Shown: positions 1 through 13,500 of the stretch, piece by piece
How the letters are laid out: every line of letters begins with the position of its first letter
Numbering within the stretch: the first letter of the stretch is position 1
Assembly (NCBI GenBank): GCA_024704765.1
Contig: JAKMXF010000199.1
Location: forward strand, 620,605-684,604
Direction: 5' to 3'
Source: Oopsacas minuta
Taxonomy: Eukaryota; Porifera; Hexactinellida; Lyssacinosida; Leucopsacidae
Length of the DNA: 64,000 bases
Position numbers and translations under genes: made by a program
Notes under the pieces: generated by a model
Databases searched by the model: none
Seen by the model: the letters and a program-made list of their open reading frames with translations, nothing else
What the model was told of the DNA's origin: nothing

Positions 1-1647
1 CTTCGTTTATTATAGAAACAACATCAGCGGGAACTCCTAATTTCAATTCATCCCTCCGTCTGATTATACTCACTAAAGAGTCACGATGACCTTTGACACT
101 CGTTAAGCAATAATATAGTGAGCTCCAACGAGTTTCGCAATATCTTTGTAAAACCAGTGCATCACTTGCAGCCTTAAGTTCTTGACTTGATCTTGTTGAG
201 TATCTAGAGTAACTAACAATTCGAGTTGTAGAAAGTACTATGTGATGTACCCAATCTGATTTCTTGTATATTGTAGTCGGTACAAGGTTGCATAGGTGTG
301 CTATACACCTACAGTTAAATAGTGCCCCAACTTCAGTGTCCTCACAAAGGAGTGTCAATGCACCCTGACAGATGCTTCACCATCAGCCACGATTCCTATT
401 ATTTTTGGCACTTCAGTTGTTAAAGCTCTCTCATGTAAATCTGATTTCAGTTTCAATATAGCACTCTTAAGAAACGCATAAATCTCTGGAGCACCATGCT
501 TCTGCTGCTTAAACGCTGTCTGATCATAAAGTAACAAAATTTGTTCTTCTGAATCCAACTTATGACCAGTAATTAATAAACAAAATAGCGAATTGCGAGC
601 CATTGTTGTCCATCCATCGCATTCACATGTGATATAAGGACATTTTGCGATAGCAAATAGTAGACTTTCACGAGCTTCAGTGCTAAGCTGAGGAAGTGTA
701 GTTTGTTCTAGAGTGGATGATGAAACATTTGGAGTAAACGACGATATCTTTCTTGCTAGTTTATTGAACCAAAAATTCTCTACGAATCGCGTAGATATAC
801 CAATTGACACTCCAAAGTGAACAAGCAGCTTACGAATAGTAAGAACCTTGAGATCTCCAGGAACAGCAAAAGGATAAGAGCTTCGGTGCTTAGCCTTAGA
901 TAGCTTACTAATATCGGAAATTCTTTGTGGGGAATAACACCTACGTCGTAAAGATGAGAGCTTCAGGTTTTCCGAGAACGGAGTACTGACTAAAAGAGGT
1001 GTCTCGATTTCTTTGGAATCACATTTGATTCCAAAGAACTTTTTTTCATGAACTGGAGACAAAGTAATAGCTGATGAGCAAACATCTGGAAGAGCTTCGC
1101 TATAGAATTGTGATTCTTCTGAATCTGTATGGGTACTGGAAGTAACCAAGTCTCTTTCGAGTAAACCATGTGCTAACTTTGATGTGCCTTTAGGTAGTTG
1201 TAGATTGCCGTTGATATACCATTCTTTCAATTCGTCAAATAATGTTTTATGTTCCGCGGAGAATGCTTCTAGTCTGGAGCAACTAGATGTACCTACCCCA
1301 AAGAAATGTCGATTCATAAGGTTCAGCTTGGACATCATCAGATCTGAGCTACAATAAAGACATTGAAGCCAATAGGAGTTACCGATTTTTGGTCCAACGG
1401 GTAATAAAAAAGAGTATAAAGGACTTGAAAAAGTTCGTGCTGGAGGCCATGTTATTCTGTTAACTGAAGCTTCTTCCCTCAGCAAATCATAGTTCACACG
1501 ACCATTGGCAATCTTAGAAAGGGGGCACGAATTTGGTTTCCACGTTCGGGGTTCCCGGTTCTGGGGAACGTTAGAATGAGGCATCCTTGTTAGAGACTTT
1601 GACAGGAGCTTTTTCTTCTTTAGTCCTCCAGCATCATGTGTTGTCAT
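1..1647 (-). pseudogene. hAT-like transposase, broken, runs off left edge
   Basis: An open frame of 430 codons (1647 to 355) starts at an ATG and has a degenerate BED-like finger near residues 90-115. It then shows the hAT core: a region ending FVENFWFNKL, the segment CECDGWTTMARNSLF, and IIGIVADGEASV, which carries the second catalytic aspartate. After a frameshift near 354 the homology continues on the same strand to position 1 with the hAT signatures CIAHLCNLV and ETRWSSLYYCL. The C-terminal dimerisation part would lie left of the window. I see no terminal inverted repeat on the right side. One frameshift makes it unlikely to be active, although the 430-codon frame is long for a dead copy. 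The hAT assignment rests on motif order; the subfamily is not clear. Confidence 0.75.
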
Positions 1648-1988
1648 GTGAGTCCAGTAGTAAAACAGAAAAGGCTAAAATCAATTAAAATCTAACCAAA
1701 AAAGCTAATTTGATAGGCAGTCGAGCATTATCAGTCAGGTAAAATTGATTGGGAGGAAATAATGAAAAATCGAGTAGAAAGAGGTATAAATGTAATTGTA
1801 GTTAATGTTCAATTAGACTAGTATCAATGAACACAAACACAAACATGATGTAGAAATTAAGGTTGATCAATATAGCTATTGAGTGTGTGAACTTACGAGG
1901 GCCAATAAAAAGTAAATTACTAGTAGGTAATTATTTCGCAATAACATGGAATAAATACGATAGAATAAATGAAATTTTTCATAACTGG
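1648..1988. other. AT-rich gap, nothing recognised
   Basis: This stretch lies between the start of the hAT remnant and a tandem duplication. It may contain the element's 5' non-coding end, but I cannot find a terminal repeat. Confidence 0.3.
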
Positions 1989-2090
1989 TTATAACTGGTT
2001 ATAACCAGTTACGTACAAAGTTATAACCGTAAGAAAAGGTTATAACTGGTTATAACCAGTTACGTACAAAGTTATAACAGTAAGAAAAGG
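1989..2090. repeat. 51-bp tandem duplication containing a perfect palindrome
   Basis: Two head-to-tail 51-bp units (1989-2039 and 2040-2090) differ at one base. Each contains the perfect 18-bp palindrome aactggttataaccagtt, and a further partial unit precedes the first. The near identity suggests a recent local duplication. Confidence 0.85.
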
Positions 2091-2139
2091 TTATAACTTA
2101 GAAGCCGACTCAGTGTGCTATCTATGATAGAAATAGAAA

Positions 2140-2960
2140 TCTTTACCCAAAGGATTCCCTGGGCTCCAGGACTGCTTCCTCTCCTGCAAAGTCCCATTGG
2201 ATATTCCGCTTGCGCATAAGTTTCATTTCTAACGCATATTCTTCATGGCCAACTCACTCTACGCCGTAAGCCTCAAAACGATCGAACTGGTCACGAATCT
2301 GCTGTACGAAGTCGATCAAACCCTTCAACAAGCCTACAGCTGTGCTCAAAGCTATGCCAGCCGTCTGCAATGTGACACTTATCTTGTTGAACTGTGACAG
2401 AATTTCAAACCATACCTCAGTTAAAATGCTCTAATCAAGCTGGTCCATAAGATCCCGCATACCTCGGCCTTTACCCGGGCATTAGCGGTCTGGCGAACAA
2501 CGGCGTGTAAAACTCTCCGTTCCAAAAAGTGCACTGCTCGGATTGAAATTAGCATGTGCTTTTGGGCAGTGTGTGCTGACCCTTTTGCCTCACTATTCGG
2601 ATATTGGTTAGTTTATCTTCTCCCACCAACCAATATCATTGAGGTACTGATTTAAATCTGAACAAAGTTCAGCCTCTGCGACTCGAGTGCTAGCGCTGAA
2701 ATGTTTAGGAAAGGTTCTTATGTCATATCTGTATGCATGAATTTACTAATATCACTTTGGTCAGGTGACTGAGATTGAGATTCGACTCGAGCACTAGATT
2801 GAGTGGGTGCGAATATCTTGTCCAACAAAGGCATCTTAGAGAGCACCGCAGCATCAGATGCCTTCGGGCATCAGCCATTTGCGCTTCGCAGAACCAGATG
2901 TGTTCTTATGCGTTGATACTCTGATACTGGATCACGAGTTAGATTGCAAGGTAGGTATAT
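2140..2960 (-). pseudogene. Degenerate ZMYM/KIAA1586-like hAT transposase fragment
   Basis: The - strand translates in pieces to hAT-like protein. Around 2950-2780 lies an N-terminal stretch reading SGSAKRK followed by KMPLLDKIFAPTQSSA in shifting frames. Around 2440-2150 is WFEILSQFNKISVTLQTAG, then a helix-rich segment ending LKGLIDFVQQIRDQFDRF. That pattern matches the middle of TTF/ZMYM-type hAT transposases. Stops and frame changes are frequent, so this is an old remnant. No catalytic residues or terminal repeats can be placed. It could be part of the element whose transposase lies at 1-1647, but the two segments look like different hAT lineages. Confidence 0.55.
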
Positions 2961-3486
2961 AGTATCGCTCAATATCAATCATACCTATGGTAATGGACCA
3001 AACATTGTAGTGTGCACAACACTTCAGGGTAATAAATAATAAAACATCCCATTTAACGACAAGATACATTCAAACTCTTCATACAATAATAGTCTATAAT
3101 TCACAGTCTGGAGCCAAAAGAAACCTATTCCGTAGATACTTTGAAAAACAAATGATAACTATTCAAAATTACTGAGGAACTATTGATAACCAAATTTAAT
3201 TTAATGAAGTACCTATTACCTTCCGAAAATCCTCATATTCCAGCATTTGGGATAATCTTCCCATGTTGGAACCCTTGCTGGCCTTGTTTAATCAAGTATG
3301 TGCAACCTCTTATCTTACTGTAGCGGGCACTTTATGTTTGGCTCTTTGCGGAAATCCAAGAGATAAATTTATGCGGCCCTGTGAGCATTGCCTCATCGAT
3401 TTACACATAGATAAATACTTTGTCATATACTTGGATTAATCCTTTAAGGTCGTACTTAAAAATGTATGTATTATTGTTTCTTTGTA
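2961..3486. other. Intergenic DNA, nothing recognised
   Basis: I find no coding signal or repeat in this stretch, which ends at the left TA target site of a mariner. Confidence 0.4.
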
Positions 3487-4750
3487 CCGAGTGTTCAATA
3501 AGTGCGAGTAAAAGTATGCTTACAGTACAGATAGATATAAAAGTACTATTTCAAATGTTCGAAATACTCCCCATTAGCATCAATACACCTTTGACACCGT
3601 TCTAACCACATGTCAAATAGTCTTGAGTAGCGACTTTCTGGTATGAGGTCAATTGCACCCAAAAATGCGGCGCTCAGCTCTGTTTCCGAATCAAAACGTC
3701 TACCTTTTAGGTGGCGTTTTATAGTAGGAAACAACCAGAAGTCACAGGGGGCTAGATCTGGGCTATAGGGCGGATGATCGATCAATTCTAGCACCGATTG
3801 TTTGATATAGTCCTTAGTTTTTCGTGCAGTGTGAGCGGAGCATTGTCATGGTGGAATTTCATTCCGCGAAGACCAGTCTTTGGGCGCAACCTCTCGACAG
3901 CTTGGAATACTTGCGGAAGACAATTTTCAATGTACCAAGTTGCAGTAACAGTGTGCTTCCCAGGACCATCACATATTCTATTATCCCTCTTGTAGAGAAG
4001 AAAACAGCAAACATTCGCTTGCCGACCGCCCTAGTTTGCTTAGGAATTGTGTCCGGTTGCTCGTCTTCAAAGATCCATTTTGAGCACTGCTGCTTTGATT
4101 GAATGTCGTAATAATAGATCCATGTCTCGTCACCAGTTATGACTTCTGACCAGCGTCGCGAATCTTTTTTGGAATACTTTAGCAGCAAAAACGACAAAAT
4201 TCTAGTCAACGGTTTTTTGCTCAAAATTTAATAAATGGGGGACCAACTTAGAACAAGCCCTCTTTAGCCCAAGCTGTTGGTGTAAGATGGTTTCTATTGT
4301 CCCCGATGAGACCGAAACCTCGAAAGCTAACTGTCTGACAGTGATTTGCCTATCCTCAGTTACTAGCTTCGATACTTTGTCGATATTCTCCTCATCGTCA
4401 AGGGATGTGTGGCCTAAACGGAATTGACGATACCACTTGTAGATGTTGGATTTGGTTGGCCTTTGATCCCCAAAGATAGAAAACATCTCACAACTGCAAT
4501 CCGCAACGTTTAATCCACGCCTGAAATTGTAGAAAATGATGGCACGGAAATCTCTCTTATTCAAATTTTCAATAATATTAAAATATTGAAAGTGAAGACT
4601 ATAAAATTGGCTACAAAAAATCGAGTATAATATTTATAATCCTGAAATTTGGTTAGGAAGTATGGATTCCCTAGGTATGTATGTGGTTACGTTAAATTAG
4701 CTCCACTGTAAGTGCTTTATATAGTTTACTCGAACTTATTGAATACTCTG
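3487..4750 (-). mobile_element. Mariner element 1, full length, TA target duplication
   Basis: The ends are inverted repeats of about 25 bp. The left starts ccgagtgttcaataagtgcg, and the right read on the other strand starts cagagtattcaataagttcg; three mismatches occur over the 25 bp. Both ends are flanked by TA (3485-3486 and 4751-4752), the canonical mariner target duplication. Length 1264 bp is typical of the family. The transposase is on the - strand. Confidence 0.92.
3546..4564 (-). pseudogene. Mariner (D34D) transposase, two frameshifts
   Basis: The reading frame starts at an ATG at 4564. It gives the N-terminal helix-turn-helix region (IYKWYRQFRLG, then SVSSGTIETILHQQLGLKR), shifts frame near 4205-4224, and continues with the first catalytic motif ITGDETWIYYYD. 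A second shift, apparently a 2-base loss near 3835-3850, falls just after the second aspartate (FHHDNAP). The last part runs through HPPYSPDLAPCDFWLFP to a stop at 3546. With the gap restored, the second and third aspartates are 34 residues apart, as in mariner. All three acidic residues survive, so the copy is relatively young but cannot make full-length protein as it stands. Confidence 0.9.
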
Positions 4751-4752
4751 TA

Positions 4753-5268
4753 TAATTAAAGTGATAAATGATACATCCTAAATTTGACAGATTTACATAG
4801 TGCAAAGTATAAGTTTGCCAGCGTAGATAAATAATCATGGATGGTGGATTACGTTCCTTTTTTGTTTGATATTAATTCCTCCTCTAATAACGCATCAAAA
4901 TTCCTTAACTACATCCAAGCATGTTTAATCACTTATTCATGGGAAACACCTAAATAATAAAGAAATGAGTGCTTCAATATTCCTTTTGAATAAAATTCAA
5001 GTAGGAATGCGACATCAAACATTCATGGTGAATATCCGATAAGCATATACAAAAATGCTCCTCATTCTGGTAGCTCAAATTCTTTAAATCGACGTTGTAA
5101 TGTTACTTGCTGGCTGCTTGCTAGTTCGTTCCACGACGTCTGGCACCTGCACAAACATCGCTTCAATTTCAGAAAGACTCCGTTGGTAGTTTCGGAGGGA
5201 TTGAAAATCATATAAAAGGGTCTCGTGTGCAAAGGAGTTGAGGCTACTGAGCTTGATCGTTACTAACA
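4753..5268. other. Intergenic DNA, nothing firm
   Basis: No recognisable gene or repeat boundary. A short - strand open frame at 5084-5290 has no family signature that I can name. Confidence 0.35.
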
Positions 5269-6276
5269 ATGCTATGTAAGATGAGCCCATCAGGTACTCA
5301 AGAGTTTATTCATGGAAATTTTATTCTTGAAGATGGTCCTCGTACTGGTAGGCCCAGTATTACACACACGGTCGAAAATGTAGAGCTTGTGTTGGACGAA
5401 GTAACAAAAGACCCTCATGTTACTTACGCCCAGTTAGAACATGAAACCAAATTGTCATCGGGGAGTATAAATGTCATCTTACATAAAGAGCTCGGTCTTA
5501 GAAAGTCATGTGCACGTTGAATTCCGCATTCTTTGTCGTCCGATCAGAAAAGTGTTGAGTGGACTTCTGCAAAATTATGCTTAAAGACTTGTTAATGGAA
5601 CTTCTAGAGCTGTTTCTGAATTACTCACAGGCGATGAGACATGGATATACCACTATGATCCAGAAACGAAGAGACAATCTAAGGAGTGGGTCGAAGAAGG
5701 TGGTTTACCTCTAACAAAGTTCCGAGAATTAGATCAGTCGGAAAGCAGATGTGGGCGATTTTCTTTAGACGTAGTCGATTTGTTGAAGGAATTGCACTCG
5801 AGGATAGGAAGACAGTCACCGCTGATTGGTATACTACAATATGTCTTCCGAAAGTATTCAGTGCTATCGAAAAACAACGTGAGAAGTCAGGTGTCCGAGG
5901 AATCCTGCTTCACCACGATAATGCTTCATCACATACAGTACTAAGAACTCGTGAGTTTTTAGAGAATTACAGGATCGGAACGCTACCCCACCCACCCAGT
6001 CCAGATCTAGCCCCTTGCGATTTTTGGTTATTCCCAAAGCTGAAAGATCAACTTCGTGGGAGGAGATTTATCAGCAATGAAGAGTTGACCGGGGCACTTT
6101 TCTTAGCAATTGAGGAGATACCCAAGAAGAATGGAAAATGTCCTTTGATACCTGGTTTCAACGCATGAAAAGGTGTATAGAGTGTCAGGGCGAGTATTTT
6201 GAAAAAATGTGACCATATAATATGTAATACCTAGTATATAAGTATAAAAACGACAAAACTTTTCGAGTGCCCATCG
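5269..6276 (+). mobile_element. Mariner element 2, left end missing
   Basis: The right end carries an inverted-repeat-like terminus (reverse strand cgatgggcactcgaaaag) followed by TA at 6277-6278. It resembles the end of the mariner at 41839-43142, which starts cgaggggcactcaataag. No matching left end is visible, and the transposase N-terminus is also missing, so the copy is truncated on the left, near 5270. Confidence 0.75.
5290..6212 (+). pseudogene. Mariner transposase, N-terminally truncated
   Basis: The recognisable part begins inside the N-terminal domain (ILEDGPRTGRPS, then KLSSGSINVILHKELGLRK). It breaks near 5517 and resumes with LTGDETWIYHYDPETKRQ, the first catalytic motif. The longest intact piece (to 6168) carries ILLHHDNASSHT and DLAPCDFWLFPKLK, the second and third aspartates. 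One codon is lost in the segment read as PPSPDLAP, where mariners have PPYSPDLAP, so the spacing is 33 rather than 34. A late frameshift near 6158 separates the last residues (CIECQGEYFE) and stop at 6210-6212. It is non-functional. Confidence 0.88.
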
Positions 6277-8562
6277 TATATATAAATATTTGCAAATGCT
6301 GACCTAATGAAATTTACAAAGTTTGCCTCTGATACTGTATTCAGTAGTGACTTTTGGTAGTATTCATTTTCCTCTCACACTTATATTTGTCTCCCAAATT
6401 TTACCAAATCTAGAATGCCCAGATTCTGTTCCTTGTTCAAAATGCCCCTAAACCCATTTCACAGGAAGATAGTTCAGAACGAAAGAGATTAAGTGTCGAC
6501 ATCATACAACATGTACTTTTGCAGAACAAGGGAGGCCTGATTGGATAAATGCATGCTCAAATTGAAAGACTGACATTTTGAAATCTCTTATAATCTATTT
6601 CCCAAAGCAAGAGGTAACAGCATCGCTGAATCTTACAATCGCGATATAAAATGAACTATTTTTGGCTAATCCAAGATTATTCACTTCCTTTGTGATTTCC
6701 TCATTGAATTACCTTCAAAAGTTCCCCATGGTAACAACTTTTCTGTACATTATATTATCTGAGTAATGCTTCATGGAATTCCTTTCTAAGGAGCTTAGCG
6801 GATGATCGTGGTTCCATTCACGATTACTCCCTCTGTCCAAATTACGCCCTATACAAGCGCGAGATCCAGGCATCAATCCCGTGCAATACCTAGCAGCTTT
6901 CAAATCTAGTGTAAAAGATACATTGTATTTTATATCAATAATTTATTTGTTCATCTTGTAGCATGATTGAGAAGTTATTCTCCTGACCACTCATACCCAT
7001 AGGTATACTTGATTGTCAACTGAACTATCATACAGTGGACAGAAAAGAGTTTGAGTGAATCCGCGTCCAAAATCTAAAATCTACACCATGCTTGAAAAGA
7101 AAATTACCGAACAGATAGTTCGCAAGTGACATTTAACATCTTTTCAATAAAAGTATTAATATCACAACATCCGACACCATGTATATATAAAATCTGGCGG
7201 GTATTTTCTTTGAATAGTCCAAATCAACTTGGACACATTCAAAAATTTCGTCACATATCAAATGACGCTCCATGTAATAGCGATCCATTGATAGACAAGA
7301 GACTCGAACATCCCTAATAATTGAGTGACCAACTTTAGCAACGTATTTGACATTGATCCTGAAGACTTTAATGTAGCAACATGAGAAAATGCATTTTTGG
7401 ACATTTCCAGGAGGTTCATCTGTACTGGAAGAGAAGACAGTTATGTTCTATGATTTGGGTATTTGAAGAGATTCATTTTTGCTGTATTTTGCTCTCTGAA
7501 GTACATTATCAACGAAGAAAGTTCCAAGAGCTTGATGATGTTCAGGATATATTCAGACACTTATTAGACATTTTAAGACTTTTCTGAGGTAGTTAACAAT
7601 TGGCCTTCCTTGCTTTCCATAAATTATTGAAGACCGAGCTTGATTGTTACGATCGAATCTTGAACTTTCAATACAAATGGAACACAAGTTTACCTCACTG
7701 CAGGAATTTAAGCGAGTGTGGCGAATGGTGTGTCAATCTAATCGAGTAGCTATTTTCTAGTAACGCCAGTAGATGTATTGTCAGAGTGGCTTCACCAATT
7801 CTTTAAAGCGAATTTTCATCATCCCATAAGCTTTCGAAAATGCAACCATTAAATTCAGCATAGTCTGAAGCCTGAAATCGTAATTTTCTTGAGAAAATTC
7901 CTTTTACTTTGTAATCAAATGTCATGCTCAGTGGGTGACTATAATGAATTCATTATTCACATTTATTATATAAATATACATAGGCGTATAATTCTCGCTA
8001 TCTAAAAATACTCATCAGAATGACACCTCATAGTTTTAACCTATTATTAGTTCAGAATATAATCTTCTCAATTATGATAAAAGCTGAGCATTTCACTTTG
8101 AATATTTCTCCATGGTTCAGTTAATTTTTAAGTCACATAATGTATCCTGACACATTATACCTTGGTCTAAAGACCTCTCAAACTCACTGTGGCCAGTCGT
8201 GGTCAGGTAATATCAAGTTTCAGGGTGATTCATTGTAATATTATCTATAATTTTGAATTAAATCCAGCCTCCCCCGAATTAACACCAAGAATTTTTAATA
8301 GAGCGACCCGGTAATTTTTAAGAATATAAGAATTTCAGGAATTCATAATATATACACTAGATTTACTAAATTTCTAGCAACTATTTCGAATTCTAAATGA
8401 AAATCCAGGAAGTACTTGATTTTCTTCTTTCTCTCATCCATGATTTAGAATAGCAGTCGATTCCTTCATCTAGATATTTGATCTTTCAGATTGCGAATTC
8501 TCCTCTATTCGGAGAAGATTCTGCAAAATTGAAGTCTGAACGTGATGCTTTCAGTCAGCTAA
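6277..8562. other. AT-rich gap, nothing recognised
   Basis: Short open frames occur (for example 7126-7317 and 7381-7587), but none has a recognisable domain. No terminal repeats or tandem arrays stand out. Confidence 0.4.
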
Positions 8563-8706
8563 ATGACCTATCTGTCCAGTTCTGATAGGTTTTCGCAACG
8601 TTCTTACAAGTGTAAGGAATGTAAAAGAATCGGACACACCTACAGGCTGAAATGTACAAATTTGCTTCCCCAGACTATTGATCAAGACATGTTATCTGAT
8701 TCGTAA
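8563..8706 (+). other. 47-codon frame with zinc-knuckle-like Cys/His spacing
   Basis: An ATG directly after an in-frame TAA opens 47 codons containing CKECKRIGHTYRLKC, a C-x2-C-x4-H-x5-C arrangement. The retroviral-type knuckle has x4 before the last cysteine, so this is off by one. It could be a scrap of an old element's nucleic-acid-binding domain or chance. I saw no flanking coding sequence to support it. Confidence 0.2.
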
Positions 8707-10260
8707 ATATTTGAGTAGCGTCTTGCATTCATTCTTCAACTTCCATTCAAATAGTTTTCGAAAGCGGTCAAAGGCAAGGTACATCCCAATCATGGCGAGC
8801 TAGATAATGGAAACGCGACCCGCAACGGCATATTCCCAGTGGCGAAAACGTTAAGTACCTTTGATCCGTCTGAAGTTTATTGCGGGAAAGGCGACGCAAT
8901 TGAGGAGTCAAGATCAGGACGAAACATTTGGATCGCAATAATGCAACAATAGTTATGTTGAAATTTATCGGATAATTAACTGTCGGTATTAAGAAAAAGC
9001 AAAAGTTCGAAGTTACCCTAAAATTTCTAGATTTTATGTTTTTTCGTTGCTTAGATCAAATTACTATTGCCGTAATAATACAACAAAATGAACGTTAAAT
9101 TGATAATCTATAAACTTTATCCCTTGGTACATTATTTCAGTGTAAACACTTTATCTGAATAACTGAAATAACGCATATTTCCGGAATTCAACTTAAATAA
9201 TTTTGCTTACGTCCTCATGACAAGAAAATAGAAGCCATATAAATCTTGAATCTGGACAATCTACTTTAAATGGTGATTAACCCATAATCAAATAATATAT
9301 TTTATGCACCTAACTCCATCCTAGATAAATTTTACGTCGGTTTATATTTTTCGAAATTGTGGTTGCGTCATCATAGCTCAAATAATAGAAGTCATACCGA
9401 AAATATTTTGCTGTCAATCAACTAGTTATATGCAATAACCCATGGATACATAATACATTTTATGCACTTTAGATGTACCCAAGACCCTAAAGCCTGCGAA
9501 TAGCCATTTAAAATCACTGTGATTGTACATGTAAAGTTTACAGGTATTACACACAACATAAGGGCTGTTCTCATCAAATATATCGATTTCATCGTAATCT
9601 TGACTGAATAAATTACCCAACTTTTGAATCTTTGATGTCATTATTTGGTACAAAAGTTTTCTCTACCTTTGAATAGTACCAGCGACAGATCAGAGTTTTG
9701 GCGAATTTATGTTCACTACTCATGCTGAAATTAATAATTGAATTGCAATATATTGAATTCAAATAACTTAGATATAATTAAGTCTACTTGTTGCATAAGG
9801 CAGAGCAAAAACTGTGTTCCTATGGTGATAATCGATATAGATAGGAATTCGCTATGAATACAATTTCTGTACCCCAAATTATTGCTAAGTTACATTGCTT
9901 AATTAAGACAAAAAGTATAACATAATTGTTTAGATATCCAAAATTAAATTTTCATGAAAAATAGCTTTATTCCAAAAAATATTAGATTTTTGTACATTTA
10001 GACAGAAAAAATTTCGAGATCAAATTCTGAATTCTTATAACTCCTAACTTGGAAACATTCAAAAGCTCACCGACCTCATTTATTTTCTCAGTATCTTACT
10101 TAAGTTACCTATGACCCGTGTTCATAATATCCGATTCCCGGCCGAAGTGTTTGTTCGTAAAAAAATGGAACACGTAATTTTAACACTTCGTTTTAACCAT
10201 TTCCCGCACTCAATACAAGATTTCAGTACATCATTGACGTTATAACATCACACATTTTCC
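8707..10260. other. AT-rich gap, nothing recognised
   Basis: No gene, hairpin or terminal repeat that I can support. A 75-codon - strand frame at 9426-9653 has no domain signature. Confidence 0.35.
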
Positions 10261-10290
10261 CTGTCGTATTCGGTTAACGAGGTTCTACTG
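10261..10290. repeat. Pogo/Tigger-like terminal repeat, one end only
   Basis: Read on the - strand from 10290, the sequence begins cagtagaacctcgttaaccg next to TA (10291-10292), the usual start of pogo/Tigger elements. A matching left end could not be placed with confidence. Confidence 0.4.
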
Positions 10291-10500
10291 TATTTATATA
10301 TTACACTAACCAAGCATATGTATCTCAGCTCAGCAGAATAATCAATTACATATCCTGGCTATGCTGCGAATATTTGAATATCCACACTATAATATTCCTG
10401 TAAGAACTATATAACTGTATTAGTTAAAATTATCCTGACTAAACCTCTGAAATCTGGATCAGTATATATTCTATAGCCACACTTTGTTCATTAACAGGGT

Positions 10501-13500
10501 CAGGGACGGATTGGCCTACGGGGAGACCGGGAGATTTCCCGGTGGGCCGATAGGTAGATGGGCCGGTGAGCTTCTGACACCCCCTACGCAAAACCTTTCA
10601 AACACAATATCCGAACTGGGTCCACACCTGTACCATGTAAATACTGTTGAGCGATCGAAAATATGGAGATTTTTAGTGTCAGCCCCTAGCATTAGTTTTC
10701 AATTTAATTATATTATTTAGTTCTCAATTCTTAGATTATTTAATATTATTACTACAAATAACGTTATGGCAGATGGATATAACAAGCAGAAAAGGAAAGG
10801 AGGAGCTGAAAAAATTCGGGAAAAAGAGGTTACAGCTCAAAGATGCTGCTAATCAACCTGGACAGCAGAGAATTGGATCGAGAACTTCATCTGAATCCAA
10901 TATACCTATGCAAATCGGGGTCTGTATTGCTGTAGCTGATTCCTCAGTTACCAAAACAGGTAGTGAACAAATACAAAAATGTAGCATAGAATGTCAAGGA
11001 TCTGATACTGATTCCAGTGGAGAACAGATGGATGACTACACTTCAGAAGCTCATGTTGCTGTCCCGACTAATGTACTCAGAACTGAAATCGGGACAACAT
11101 TATATGAAGATGAATTGACTATGGAGCAATCCCAGGAATATAGGGAAGAAGCACATAATGTTGGCTTACCAGAATGTGTAGATGCATATTTCACCAAACC
11201 TACAGAAAATGAGAGAAATTCCTTTTTCCATTACCACCCACAACAAACACTTACTAAGATTCCATTCAATCCAGAAAAAGCATATAAGAGGGGTGGCTTT
11301 TCATGTCATTGGTTAACATATTCTGAATCTAAAGAGGCTTTATTTTGTTCTGTCTGTCTGGCATTTAGCAAACCGTCTGAATCCAACAAATTTACTCTTG
11401 GAACGAGTACTTGGAAGCATGTTTATCAAAGAATTGAAAAACATGAAAGTTCTCAATATCACAAGCAAAATACAGATGCTTTCTTAATACACTCTTCTGA
11501 ATGTGATATTTCCTTTCTTTTGGTAAGAAACGCTACAAATATACGCAAATCACAGGTTATTCAAAAACGCAAAGTTATGGAACGAATTATTGATATACTC
11601 ATGTTCATAGGAAAGCGTGGTCTGAGTTACAGAGGTAATAAGGCTGAAAGTGCCTTTCTTTTGGATGATCCGTTAATTGATCATGGTAATTTTTTAGAAC
11701 TTTTATTGTTATTGTCAAAATACGATGAAATACTAAGAGTTCATCTTGACAAAGTCATATGTGAGAGCAAGAAGAGACACAGTTCGCTTTGTGAAGGTCA
11801 AAAAGGCCGTGGATCTCTCATCACCCTTATTTCCACAACTACGTTAAACTATATTCTTGAGGCAATCCATCAGTTACAGCTTGATTTAATAGTTCAAGAA
11901 GTGAAAAAGCCGGGATCTATTCCATTCAGATCGATACAACTCAAGATATTACAACTACAGATCAGTGTTCAGTAATTATTCGTTATGTAACTGATCAAGT
12001 ACATGAACGTCTTCTTGCTTTTGTAGCCAGTAACTCAGGTAAGGGATCAAGGTTATTCGAAATGCTTCACACTATTTTGAAAACCAATAATTTGAAGATT
12101 TCTCATTGCGTTTCTGACAGTAGTGATGGTGCAGCCAACATGGCTGGGCAGTATAATGGCCTCAATGCATGGATAAAACAAGCATCGCCTAATCATATTC
12201 ATGTATGGTGTTATGCACATGTATTAAATCTGGTTATCACAGAAGCCACAGCCTCAAATTCAGCTTCTATTTTTCTTTTTGGATTACTGAACTCCTGCGC
12301 TACTTTTTTCTCTAATTCCTACTTGAGAATGAACGCCTGGAAAGGCAATCTCAGTGAATCAAAAGGATCACATAAGCTGAAACGTCTTCAGGCAATAGGA
12401 ACTACTCGTTGGTGGTCAAAAGACAGTGCACTAAAAAGTATTTTTAGGAATTGGAAAGATCCTTTCAATGCATTATTTGTAAATCTTATTGAAGTTTTTG
12501 GATTCATTCTCCAAAGCAGCTGAAATGAACGCAAAGGCAAGGTTTGATGCTCAGGCATTACTGAGTGGCCTAATAAAATATGAAACAATTTTGGTTGCAC
12601 ATATCTACCTTAGATAATTTCAAGTGACTACTCCACTTTCCGAATACCTTCAAACTTCTGGTCTCGACTTCATTCAAGCTCAAGGAATGACTGTAACAAC
12701 TATGGAATCCCTTAAGAGAATGAAAGATGAATTTGAGTCCATTATACTTACTTCTAACAAATTCATTGAATCTCAAAATGAAAAGCTAGAAATATTAGAC
12801 TGTGATATTTTTCTTGATAATTCACTTCCTCTTAGAAGATACAGAAAGAAAATATAATGCTAGGTGATGAAGCACCAGATGAGTCACCAACTGATGCACT
12901 GGAAAGATTTAACATTGAAACTTTCAATGTAATTATAGATACAACAATACAAAGTACAGAAAGAAGGTTTCGAATACATGAAGGTCTCTATGCTTCGATT
13001 TCTTACTTTGATCCTCGTAATTTTGACAAGATAATGTTACAAAATACCTTGCCGGATTCCGCACTGGAAAAGGTGTCTACTTTACTTAAACAACATTTTC
13101 CAGAAATCCAAGTGGATGATTTAAGAGATGGACTCATTTCTCTTGCTAATAATTGGTCAGCATTCCAGAAAGTTCTGCCTGAAAACTATCAAACACTAGT
13201 TGAAAATGAAAGTGATGATCTGGAAACGGGACACGAAAAGAGCTGCAAGAACTGTATGACATGTGTTTACACGTGTCTATTAAGATACAATATGTATGTA
13301 AGATCATACCCTACACTTTTTGCGGCTTACAATTTTCTATTGACAACATCAGTTACACAAGTTGCATGTGAACGATCGTTCTCTAAATTGAAGCACATCA
13401 AAACAAAATATCGCAATCTTCTAACACAAGAACATCTGGAGGGATTCATGATGATGTGCGTAGAAAAGGACATTTTAGTCCAAGTAGACCCCGAGAAAAT

